The notes beneath the pieces were generated by a model, which was given only the letters and a program-made list of their open reading frames with translations, was not told where the DNA came from and searched no databases. Below are positions 1-6,799 of a stretch of DNA of 13,219 bases, piece by piece. The position numbers were made by a program, and so were the translations under genes. Where the stretch lies: NCBI GenBank assembly GCA_023430465.1, contig JAEZAM010000062.1, positions 1 through 13,219 of the forward strand, read 5' to 3'. Source of the DNA: Bacteroidota bacterium. GTDB taxonomy: Bacteria; Bacteroidota; Bacteroidia; Chitinophagales; Chitinophagaceae. The stretch's first letter is position 1. The number at the start of each line of letters is the position of its first letter.

Positions 1-180
1 GAAATGGGCAGCCTTGTTGAACATCCGGCCGTTGTCGTTCTCATCAAAAATTGGAAGATCATTGAAAATGGTGGCATTAAGCCCAACGTGTACCACCAGG
101 AAACTGATCAGGAAAAGACCAGACAGACTCATCACCAGTTTTTTCCCTACAGAAGAAGTTAAAAAGTCAGACCATTTCAT
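1..180 (-). CDS. sdhC: Succinate dehydrogenase cytochrome b subunit, N-terminal 60 residues (cut by window edge)
   Basis: Membrane cytochrome b subunit that anchors succinate dehydrogenase/fumarate reductase and passes electrons to quinone. The minus strand opens with ATG at 180-178 and stays open for 60 codons to base 1, so the gene leaves the window. The protein starts MKWSDFLTSSVGKKLVMSLS, the usual start of the Bacteroidota b558-type SdhC. A first membrane helix at about residues 15-35 carries a histidine (H31, in LVVHVG) that is a likely heme ligand. The family is usually about 220-230 residues, so roughly three quarters is missing. sdhA and sdhB would be expected further left, outside the window. 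No Shine-Dalgarno site precedes the ATG, as is common in this phylum. The family call comes from recognition of the N-terminus only. Confidence 0.85.
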   Translation of the reverse strand, partial: MKWSDFLTSSVGKKLVMSLSGLFLISFLVVHVGLNATIFNDLPIFDENDNGRMFNKAAHF

Positions 181-304
181 CAGTAATCTTTTAGATCATT
201 TTATGCAAATGAAAGACAGCTTCATCATATTTCATAACATGGGGAGGGAAATGAATATGGAGTGGTCGGTTCATAAGCAAACGGAGGAAGGTGAAATATT
301 TTTG

Positions 305-312
305 CAAAAATA
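305..312 (-). promoter_or_regulatory. Candidate -7 box for sdhC
   Basis: On the minus strand these bases read TATTTTTG, an exact match to the Bacteroidota -7 consensus TAnnTTTG. A T-rich stretch (336-340 on the plus strand as A's) lies about 23 bp upstream, but there is no clean TTG/TTTG -33 element. It would give a leader of roughly 118 nt ahead of the sdhC ATG at 180. The region is AT-rich, so a chance match is possible. Confidence 0.3.
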
Positions 313-407
313 ATATCGGAACCCCAGAATGATGGAAAAACTTTTATCTCTCCTCTCCTTCCTTTCCTCCCGATCACACACCTATAAAACCCGGCGATCG
401 CATTATT

Positions 408-971
408 TCAGTCAAGCCTTGAAAGCTGCTCTGCATCTATCTTTTTGAATAAATGATAGGGCTTGTAAGTACGCCAGTTGTCCAGTTCCACCAGTTCTAT
501 GTACCGGTTCAGACGGGCGTGTTTAAAATCATACTGTGTTTGCGGGGGCATATTTAAACAAACGACCCAGCCATTCTCATCAGACAGTTCTTCATATAAT
601 TCTTCATAGTAATCGGCATCGCTGCTGTGAAAATTGAGGACGTTTTCCGCAATAAGAATGATCTTATTGATCCCTTCATACGTGAATTTTTCCAGCACGT
701 CCCGCTTCAGGGTCATCATATCATTCTCGATCGCATCGTTCCATTCACCAAGCAGCTCAATGATGCAGTAGCGTTCTTCGTAGTCGGCGATCAGCACCTT
801 CAGATACAGCGTACGGCTGCCAAACTCATCCCATTGCGGATGGATATAATAATTGTAGACGGTCTGGGAAAATTCAAACTCGGAATAGGCCCGCCCGTAA
901 AATGGCGAGAGAGCATCTTCTTCACTTACATATATATGGCGCCAATTGTAAAATGGTTCGATCGTATGCAT
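408..971 (-). CDS. Conserved protein of unknown function, distal gene of the thr cluster
   Basis: I do not recognise a named domain. The 187-residue product has no signal peptide or membrane segment. It is acidic and rich in aromatic residues, with an N-terminal block full of Tyr/Phe/Trp (residues 8-50), a hydrophobic core around 56-74 and 102-113, and an acidic Tyr/Glu stretch at 121-135. It looks like a small soluble globular protein. It starts 50 bp after the thrC stop on the same strand, with a good Shine-Dalgarno site (AAGGAG, 7 nt before the ATG), so co-transcription with thrABC is plausible. A TATCTTTG box at 988-995 matches the -7 consensus, but a start from it would fall inside the Shine-Dalgarno site, so read-through is the simpler explanation. 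The good ribosome site and codon use like its neighbours support a real gene. A reading frame on the opposite strand (627-1064) is taken to be a shadow. Confidence 0.8.
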   Translation of the reverse strand: MHTIEPFYNWRHIYVSEEDALSPFYGRAYSEFEFSQTVYNYYIHPQWDEFGSRTLYLKVLIADYEERYCIIELLGEWNDAIENDMMTLKRDVLEKFTYEGINKIILIAENVLNFHSSDADYYEELYEELSDENGWVVCLNMPPQTQYDFKHARLNRYIELVELDNWRTYKPYHLFKKIDAEQLSRLD

Positions 972-978
972 CAGGTTT

Positions 979-986
979 CTCCTTCT
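979..986 (-). promoter_or_regulatory. Shine-Dalgarno site of the unknown gene downstream of thrC
   Basis: The minus strand reads AGAAGGAG, then a 7-nt spacer and the ATG at 971. This is a strong site for this window, where most genes have none, and it fixes the start codon. Confidence 0.7.
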
Positions 987-1021
987 GCAAAGATACGGCC
1001 TGATTTATTTTTGATGAGCCT

Positions 1022-2323
1022 TCAGCGTGAGCGGGAAAGCAAAAATTCCTTAAAATGGCCGTAGCCCGGAGACAATTTTTCAGCCTGCTTTTCCCGGTCC
1101 ATCAGATACCGAATTTGTGTAGGGATCTCGGGTTGTTTGCCTGTTGCCGTTGCCACTGGTTCCGGGAACTTAACCGGGTGGGCAGTTTCAAGAATGATCC
1201 CCTTCCCTCCTTCCGCCTGCCTGTATGCTGACAAAGCCAAAGAAGCCACTGCACCATGTGGGTCGAGCAGGTAATTGTATTCCTTGTAAACCCGGCTGAT
1301 CTCCTCCAGTGTCTGCTCATCGGTGAAACTGAAAGCCGAAAGGCCTTCCTTTAACAGCGGATATTGCTGGCGGAATAATTCAAGTATACGTACAAAGTTG
1401 CTGGGGTCGCCTACATCCATGGCATTGCTGATAGTAGGTATGGCAGGGCGTGACCGGTAGGTGCCGGTCTCAAGGAACTCGGGCACAACATTATTGGCAT
1501 TGCAACCCGCTACAAAATGCCTGGCCGGCAAACCTGTCACATGGGCCAGCAAACCTGCACAGATATTGCCAAAATTACCACTGGGAACTACAAACACGGG
1601 TGGCTGCGACTTTTCCGGCCACTGTTTCCATGCGAGAAAATAATATAGTTGCTGAGGCAGCCAACGGGCTACGTTGATGGAATTGGCAGAAGTGAGAAAA
1701 AGTGAAGCGGTCAGTTCCTCATCATTGAATGCCTGTTTCACCAGGCGCTGGCAATCATCAAAATCACCCGTAATCTCGATAGCTGTAATATTTTGCCCTG
1801 CCGTGGTCAGTTGCTTTTCCTGTACAGGACTCACTTTTCCCGAAGGATAAAGGATCACGACGTCTACACCATCCACACCAAGAAAGCCACTGGCAACCGC
1901 TCCGCCAGTATCTCCTGATGTAGCAACAAGTACGGTCACCTTCCTGCTCTCATTCCGCAGAAAATAACCCAGGCAACGACTCATAAATCGCGCGCCCACA
2001 TCCTTGAAAGCGAGTGTAGGCCCATGAAACAGTTCCAGGGAATACATCGATTCGCTGACGTGTACAAGGGGTATGGGAAACGACAAAGTTTGCTGGATGA
2101 TGTCACGCAACACCGGCTCAGGAAGATCGTTACCCGTATACGGCTGCATGATCTGGATCCCCATCTCCACTTCGTCCATCCTGCCGAATTGATCGATCTG
2201 TTGTGCATTGAAAGCAGGCAGCGAGCCCGGAAAATATAGTCCCTTGTCAGGTGCCTGTCCCTGGATGGTTGCGTCGCGGAAACTGACTTCCGGCGATTGC
2301 CGGTTTGTGCTAAAGTATTTCAA
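1022..2323 (-). CDS. thrC: Threonine synthase
   Basis: Cytosolic PLP enzyme converting O-phosphohomoserine to threonine and phosphate, the last step of the pathway. At 433 residues it has normal length for the bacterial type. The PLP lysine is K107 in HGPTLAFKDVG. The phosphate-binding loop SGDTGG is at 136-141, NSINVAR at 214-220 and PSGNFGN at 247-253. The start is a TTG: no ATG or GTG lies in frame between the thrB stop and this codon, and the resulting N-terminus MKYFSTNRQSPEVSF matches where family members begin. The next in-frame Met is M49, which would delete conserved sequence. It begins 22 bp after the thrB stop, without a Shine-Dalgarno site, so translation probably depends on coupling within the thrABC transcript. 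Order A-B-C and close spacing indicate one operon. Confidence 0.95.
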   Translation of the reverse strand: MKYFSTNRQSPEVSFRDATIQGQAPDKGLYFPGSLPAFNAQQIDQFGRMDEVEMGIQIMQPYTGNDLPEPVLRDIIQQTLSFPIPLVHVSESMYSLELFHGPTLAFKDVGARFMSRCLGYFLRNESRKVTVLVATSGDTGGAVASGFLGVDGVDVVILYPSGKVSPVQEKQLTTAGQNITAIEITGDFDDCQRLVKQAFNDEELTASLFLTSANSINVARWLPQQLYYFLAWKQWPEKSQPPVFVVPSGNFGNICAGLLAHVTGLPARHFVAGCNANNVVPEFLETGTYRSRPAIPTISNAMDVGDPSNFVRILELFRQQYPLLKEGLSAFSFTDEQTLEEISRVYKEYNYLLDPHGAVASLALSAYRQAEGGKGIILETAHPVKFPEPVATATGKQPEIPTQIRYLMDREKQAEKLSPGYGHFKEFLLSRSR

Positions 2324-2345
2324 CTGATGATGTTTAAGGTTGATG

Positions 2346-3266
2346 TCAGGGAATCACCTCGACACCTTTTTTGTTAATGGTAGTTACGTATGTATGATGC
2401 TCGAGCCCGATGTGGACGTACACGTCCCGCATGACAGATTCAACCTCTGTTGCGGACTGCTTATCCCGGCACAGCATGAAGATGGATGGTCCTGAGCCCG
2501 AGATGCCACCGCCCAGTGCGCCGGCCTCACGGCAACGTTTCTTCACTTCATCAAAGCCCGGGATGAGGATGCTTCGAACCGGTTCGATGATGACATCTTC
2601 GAGTGAGCGACCGATGAGGTCAAGATCATTCTTCAACAGGCCCGTGACCAGTCCCGCGATGTTCCCCCATTGCCGGATAGCATCTTTGAGCAATACCTGT
2701 TGCCGGAGTATCTGCCGGGCGTCAGATGTACGCACTTCTATTTGTGGATGCACCACTGCTACATACAGATCAGGGGAAGGAATGCTGATAATATCAAGCG
2801 GGTGAATGCTGCGGATCAGCGTAACCCCACCCATGATACAAGGTGCAATGTTATCTGCATGCTTCACGCCGGAGGCCAGCTTTTCTCCCAGCATGGCTAG
2901 TTGGATCAGCTCATCGTTATTGAATGGAAGCCCCAGCAACTGGTTGGCAGCCACGGCGGCACCTGCTGCACTCGCGGCGCTGGAACCGATCCCGCTGCCG
3001 GGCATGATGCGCTTTTCCATTTCTATCGTAATTCCCCGCTTTACGCCTGCTTTTTCCAAAGCCGCAAGGAGAACGACCCCTGCTACATTTTTTTGGGGAT
3101 CAGTTGGCAGATCATAGTCATCCCGGTTGATGATCCTTACACCCGGCTCGTCAGTGAGCCAGGCCTCGAGCACATCGTAGGGTTCGTGCAGGGCAAGTCC
3201 GAGAATATCGAAGCCGCATACGAGGTTGGCAACTGTGCCGGGAGATTTTAGCTTTATTCTTTCCAT
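2346..3266 (-). CDS. thrB: Homoserine kinase
   Basis: GHMP-family kinase that phosphorylates homoserine with ATP to O-phosphohomoserine, the substrate of the adjacent threonine synthase. The 306 residues are typical for the family. The ATP-binding glycine/serine loop PGSGIGSSAASAAGAA lies at residues 89-104, and the C-terminal GHMP motif GGGISGSGPS at 252-261. The N-terminal SPGTVANLVCGFDILG (8-23) is also characteristic. The ATG lies one base after the thrA stop, so the two are almost certainly translationally coupled. No frameshift or missing motif is seen. Confidence 0.96.
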   Translation of the reverse strand: MERIKLKSPGTVANLVCGFDILGLALHEPYDVLEAWLTDEPGVRIINRDDYDLPTDPQKNVAGVVLLAALEKAGVKRGITIEMEKRIMPGSGIGSSAASAAGAAVAANQLLGLPFNNDELIQLAMLGEKLASGVKHADNIAPCIMGGVTLIRSIHPLDIISIPSPDLYVAVVHPQIEVRTSDARQILRQQVLLKDAIRQWGNIAGLVTGLLKNDLDLIGRSLEDVIIEPVRSILIPGFDEVKKRCREAGALGGGISGSGPSIFMLCRDKQSATEVESVMRDVYVHIGLEHHTYVTTINKKGVEVIP

Positions 3267-3267
3267 G

Positions 3268-5727
3268 TTAATTTCTGCTTACGCGCATGATATCGGCAAA
3301 TACGCCACTTGCAGTAACCTCTGCACCAGCACCCGCACCTTTCACCACCAGCGGCTGCTCGGGATACCTGTCTGTATAAAATAGAACAACATTGTCTTTC
3401 CCATACAGGTGATACAGGTTATGCGCTGGATCGATGTGTTGCAAGCCTACGGCCGCTTTGCCATCGTGATATGACGCTACAAATTTCAATTTGCAGCCGG
3501 CTGCGCGGGCATTTTCATACAACCGGCGAAAATGATCTTCTTCCTTATGCATCGCTTTGTAAAAATCTTCTACACTCCCGGTCATGCACGAGGAAGGCAT
3601 GAAGCTTTCATTGATAATATCTCCCATCTCCAGTTGCTGGCCAGCCTCTCGCGCAAGGATCATGATCTTCCTCATCACATCAGTTCCGCTAAGGTCAAGA
3701 CGCGGATCGGGTTCGGTATAACCTTCCTCCTGGGCCTGCCTCACCACATCGGAGAATGGTCTGCTTGCGTCATAATTATTGAATACAAAATTCAGGGTGC
3801 CGCTCAAAACAGCCTCCATGCGATGAACCCGGTCACCGGTTCTCACCAGGTCATTCAACGTTGCAATCACCGGCAATCCGGCGCCGACATTGGTTTCGAA
3901 CAGGAACTGGGTATTGTATTCACGGGCGGTATCACGCAGCCGGAGATAATTTTCATAAGCTGATGATGCCGCGATCTTGTTGCAGGCCACTACTGCAATA
4001 CTTTTCTGAAGCAGGTTTAAATATACGTCGGCCACGGCCTCACTGGCGGTGATGTCAACGAATATCGAGTTCCGCAGGTTCTTTGCAGCTATTTCATTGA
4101 CAAACTTTTGAAGATCAGCAGCCGGAGCCTCCTGGAGTTTATCCTGCCATTGGTTAAGGTTGATGCCATCTTCGTTGATGAGCATTTGACGGCTGTTGCT
4201 CAGGCCAACCACCCGTACCTGAAGCTTGAGATGCGTTTGGAGAAACTCAGCCTGTTGCTGCAACTGGGCCAGCAGCTTCGCGCCGACATTACCTGTTCCT
4301 ACCACATACAGGTTGATCTGCTTGAAGGTTGTTTCAAAAAACTCTTCATGCAACACATTTATCGCCTTGCGGACGTCACGGGTTGCGATCACGGCAGAGA
4401 TATTCTTTTCCGAGGAGCCCTGTGCGATCGCCCGGATATTGACACCATTTCGGCCCATGGCGCTGAACATGCGACCGCTTATCCCCGGGTGACTTTTCAT
4501 TTGTTCACCTACAAGAGCTACGATGGAAAGATCGGTCTCTACAAGCAAGGGCTCTACTTTTCCCAAAGCAATCTCATTGGCAAATGCAGTATCTACTGTC
4601 AGCTTTGCCCGCACCGCATGTGCTGCATCTATTCCGACACAGATGGAGTGCTCGGATGAACTCTGTGTGATCAGGATAACATTTATCTTTTCAGCGCTGA
4701 GCGCTTCGAACAGGCGTTTAGAAAAACCGGGGATACCCACCATTCCACTTCCTTCCAGGCTTATCAGTGCGATGGCATTAATGCTCGAAATACCTGACAC
4801 GATGTTTCCGGAAGAGCGGTGGTTGTTTTCCCCAACGTAACGTGTGATCACCGTACCATGATCTGCCGGGGCAAATGTATTTTTTATCCATACGGGTATG
4901 TCACGACCCATCACTGGCTGGATGGTGGGTGGATAGATCACTTTTGCGCCAAAATGGGAAAGCTCCATTGCTTCCTGGTAAGAGATGCCGGGGATAATGC
5001 GGGCGTTAGCCGTTAATCTGGGATCAGCCGTCATCATACCGCTGACATCTGTCCATATTTCCAACTGGCTTGCATTGCAGGCCGCAGCCAGAATGGCAGC
5101 AGTATAGTCAGAACCACCGCGACCGAGTGTTGTAGTGACCCCGTGCCTGTCTGCCGCAATAAACCCAGGTACCAGGTAAAGTGATGACTTTGTTTCCGCC
5201 AGCCAATCATTAATGCGTACATCCGTCGCTTCAAAGTCCACTTCTGCCGCTGTGAAAGCAGAATTAGTGACGATCAGCTCACGTGCATCTTTCCATGAAA
5301 CTTCCACTCCGCCCGCGCGGAAGGCTGCAGCAATGATCTGGCTTGACAGCCATTCTCCGTAACTCGCGATGCGATCACGCGAGCGTGGGGTAAGTTCCCC
5401 TAGAAGAAAGATGCCGTTGCAGATGTCCTCTATCTCATTGCAGCATTTTTTTACGAGGCTCAGTAGTTGGCTTTGCGTTGCAACGGGCAGCAATGCCTTT
5501 ACGGTTTCCATATGCCTTGATTCAACCGTGGCGAGTTTTTCCTTGTAATCTTCAACGCCGTCAGCGGCCATGGATGCTGATTGCAGAAGAAGATCCGTTA
5601 TTCCGCCGAGTGCGGAAACTACAACAATGGTGCTGTCTTTGGCAGCGGCAGCGGCGGAGATGGATATGACTTTACTGATATTTTGGGCGTTGGCAACAGA
5701 GGTGCCCCCGAATTTTAGTACCTGCAT
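3268..5727 (-). CDS. thrA: Bifunctional aspartokinase / homoserine dehydrogenase
   Basis: Catalyses two steps of the aspartate pathway: phosphorylation of aspartate, and NAD(P)H reduction of aspartate semialdehyde to homoserine. At 819 residues it has the full length of the fused family. The aspartokinase domain covers about 1-295, with KFGGTSVAN at 5-13 and LGRGGSDYTA at 201-210. Two ACT-type regulatory segments follow at about 315-460, the usual site of threonine feedback. The dehydrogenase domain runs from about 470, with the nucleotide loop VVGTGNVG (475-482), CNKIA (582-586), the substrate region GYTEPDPRLDLSGTDVMRK (669-687 approx.) and the C-terminal GAGAGAEVTASGVFADI. The ATG has an AT-rich upstream and no Shine-Dalgarno site. 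It heads thrABC, and its 242-bp upstream gap holds a candidate leader peptide and hairpins. Confidence 0.97.
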   Translation of the reverse strand: MQVLKFGGTSVANAQNISKVISISAAAAAKDSTIVVVSALGGITDLLLQSASMAADGVEDYKEKLATVESRHMETVKALLPVATQSQLLSLVKKCCNEIEDICNGIFLLGELTPRSRDRIASYGEWLSSQIIAAAFRAGGVEVSWKDARELIVTNSAFTAAEVDFEATDVRINDWLAETKSSLYLVPGFIAADRHGVTTTLGRGGSDYTAAILAAACNASQLEIWTDVSGMMTADPRLTANARIIPGISYQEAMELSHFGAKVIYPPTIQPVMGRDIPVWIKNTFAPADHGTVITRYVGENNHRSSGNIVSGISSINAIALISLEGSGMVGIPGFSKRLFEALSAEKINVILITQSSSEHSICVGIDAAHAVRAKLTVDTAFANEIALGKVEPLLVETDLSIVALVGEQMKSHPGISGRMFSAMGRNGVNIRAIAQGSSEKNISAVIATRDVRKAINVLHEEFFETTFKQINLYVVGTGNVGAKLLAQLQQQAEFLQTHLKLQVRVVGLSNSRQMLINEDGINLNQWQDKLQEAPAADLQKFVNEIAAKNLRNSIFVDITASEAVADVYLNLLQKSIAVVACNKIAASSAYENYLRLRDTAREYNTQFLFETNVGAGLPVIATLNDLVRTGDRVHRMEAVLSGTLNFVFNNYDASRPFSDVVRQAQEEGYTEPDPRLDLSGTDVMRKIMILAREAGQQLEMGDIINESFMPSSCMTGSVEDFYKAMHKEEDHFRRLYENARAAGCKLKFVASYHDGKAAVGLQHIDPAHNLYHLYGKDNVVLFYTDRYPEQPLVVKGAGAGAEVTASGVFADIMRVSRN

Positions 5728-5777
5728 GAAATGTATAAATTGAATCCCGAAAGTGAATTTGTGTTCCTTGAAGAGTA

Positions 5778-5790
5778 GCCTGGCTCAGGC
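5778..5790 (-). other. Small GC-rich hairpin in the thrA leader
   Basis: The minus strand reads GCCTG-AGC-CAGGC, a perfect 5-bp stem with a 3-nt loop, about 50 nt before the thrA ATG. No T-run follows (next bases are TACTCTTCAAGG), so it is a poor intrinsic terminator. It may be part of an alternative fold of the leader: the GGGCC at its left flank could pair with GGCCC at about 5875-5880. Confidence 0.35.
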
Positions 5791-5813
5791 CCTGGGGTGA
5801 TATGGTTAATACA

Positions 5814-5829
5814 ATCCGCTTCAGCGGAT
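5814..5829 (-). other. Hairpin overlapping the stop codon of the candidate thr leader peptide
   Basis: The minus strand reads ATCCGC-TGAA-GCGGAT: a 6-bp stem, or 7 bp counting the T/A at the loop edge. The TGA stop of the Thr/Ile-rich reading frame lies in the loop. A ribosome stalled on the Thr codons just upstream would sit against this stem, which is the geometry expected of a ribosome-sensing leader. It is followed by TGTATTAACC rather than a T-run, so it is not a terminator by itself. Confidence 0.55.
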
Positions 5830-5928
5830 CGTAATAATCGTTGTAATGGTGGAAGAAAAAACAGCCGTTACTGCGGGCCGGGAGGCTGCAGCGGAGATAG
5901 CATTGATATGAAATAGACTGTTTGTCAC
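5821..5928 (-). CDS. Candidate threonine/isoleucine-rich leader peptide of the thr operon
   Basis: A short frame ends TITTIITIR-stop, with eight consecutive Thr or Ile codons (ACC ATT ACA ACG ATT ATT ACG ATC) before CGC TGA, 93 bp upstream of the thrA ATG on the same strand. In gammaproteobacteria the thrABC operon is attenuated by a leader peptide (thrL) with the same kind of Thr/Ile run, because threonine is also the precursor of isoleucine. The stop lies inside a perfect hairpin. The weak point is the start: no ATG is in frame. The coordinates use a GTG at 5928 (35 codons), with two TTG codons further upstream (5955, 5952) as alternatives, and none has a Shine-Dalgarno site. No clear T-run terminator follows the run, so the mechanism is uncertain. 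The codon run is seen directly; its role is inferred. Confidence 0.45.
   Translation of the reverse strand: MTNSLFHINAISAAASRPAVTAVFSSTITTIITIR
5856..5888 (-). terminator. Terminator-like stem with T-run between murQ and thrA
   Basis: On the minus strand CAGCC (5888-5884) is followed by a 17-nt GC-rich loop, GGCTG (5866-5862) and six T's. It could end the murQ transcript about 80 nt after its stop, or terminate or pause RNA inside the thr leader. The T-run lies immediately before the Thr/Ile codons, which is not the classical attenuator order. The stem is only 5 bp, so confidence is moderate. Confidence 0.4.
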
Positions 5929-5969
5929 CTGTTGAGGTGCACAATATAACAACAAAATATGAAACTGCC

Positions 5970-6785
5970 TTATTTGTCTACAGATTCTGTAGCCTTTTTA
6001 ACGGAGCCATATTTAAGCAGCAGCTCTTTTGCTGCTTCGTAGTCCTTGTTTTGCAGCTTTTCCATCAGCATGCGTACCCCGCGATCGATGATCTTGTCGT
6101 TGGTGAGTTGCATGTTGACCATCTTGTTATCCTCTACCCTGCCAAGCTGGATCATGGCGGAAGTGGAGATCATGTTGAGCACAAGCTTCTGCGCGGTGCC
6201 GCTTTTCATGCGGGTGCTGCCCGTCACGAATTCGGGACCAACGATTACCTCGATGGGGAAGTCAGCCGCCTTGCTGACAGGTGAGTCCGGGTTGCAGGAG
6301 ATGCTGCCGGTTATGATATTGTGCTTGCGGCAGGCCTCGAGCGCGGCGATCACATAGGGAGTGGTGCCACTGGCGGCTATACCGATCACAACATCTTTTT
6401 CACTCACGTTATGCTGCTGCAGGTCTTTCCATCCCTGCTCCGTATCATCTTCCGCATATTCGACAGCCGTTGTTACTGCTTTATCGCCTCCGGCAATGAC
6501 TGCAATGACAAGGCCGTACGGAACACCGAAAGTAGGCGGGCATTCGCTGGCATCCACCACCGCCAGACGACCGGAGGTACCGGCACCGATATAGAACAGC
6601 CGGCCACCCATCAGCATTTTGTCGGTAATCGCTTCGACCAGCTTTTCAATCTGAGGGATCGCTTTTTCAACGGCAGCAGGAACTGCCTGGTCTTCCTTAT
6701 TTATATTGACGAGCAACTCATTGATGCTCATTTTTTCGAGATGACGATATGTACTAGCCTGTTCTGTGATCTTTTGGAATGCCAT
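5970..6785 (-). CDS. murQ: N-acetylmuramic acid 6-phosphate etherase
   Basis: Cytosolic SIS-fold lyase that removes D-lactate from MurNAc-6-phosphate to give GlcNAc-6-phosphate, a step in cell-wall sugar recovery. The product is 271 residues, at the short end of the usual range. The signature GRLFYIGAGTSGRLAVVDAS is at 61-80, followed by ECPPTFG. By comparison with the E. coli enzyme, E81 and E112 (in AVEYAEDD) are the two catalytic glutamates, with the same 31-residue spacing. The phosphosugar segment GPEFVTGSTRMKSGTAQK is in the second half. The frame is open to a TTG at 6875, but that would overlap the kinase gene and add unrelated sequence. The ATG at 6785 lies 14 bp after the kinase stop and has a GGGAG site just before it. 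The kinase gene upstream would supply its substrate. Confidence 0.94.
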   Translation of the reverse strand: MAFQKITEQASTYRHLEKMSINELLVNINKEDQAVPAAVEKAIPQIEKLVEAITDKMLMGGRLFYIGAGTSGRLAVVDASECPPTFGVPYGLVIAVIAGGDKAVTTAVEYAEDDTEQGWKDLQQHNVSEKDVVIGIAASGTTPYVIAALEACRKHNIITGSISCNPDSPVSKAADFPIEVIVGPEFVTGSTRMKSGTAQKLVLNMISTSAMIQLGRVEDNKMVNMQLTNDKIIDRGVRMLMEKLQNKDYEAAKELLLKYGSVKKATESVDK

Positions 6786-6799
6786 GCTCCCTTTTTTTG

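Noticed and set aside
14..313. Plus-strand frame of 99 codons at the left edge
   Set aside because: It is antisense to the recognisable sdhC N-terminus (180 to 1) and shows no family resemblance.
392..399. Palindrome GCGATCGC
   Set aside because: A single 8-bp palindrome; nothing around it suggests a site in use.
988..995. TATCTTTG -7 box before the unknown gene
   Set aside because: Transcription from it would begin within the Shine-Dalgarno site, and no -33 element is present.
627..1064. Plus-strand frame of 145 codons
   Set aside because: It overlaps the unknown minus-strand gene, which has a strong Shine-Dalgarno site and operon context, and it runs into the 3' end of thrC.
4108..4659. 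Long plus-strand frame inside thrA (183 codons)
   Set aside because: It is antisense to conserved thrA sequence and has no independent support; long shadow frames are expected at this base composition.
5672..5944. 90-codon minus-strand frame covering the thrA leader and start
   Set aside because: It overlaps the thrA start in another frame and reads HHYNDYYD across the Thr/Ile run; the TITTIITIR frame makes more sense.
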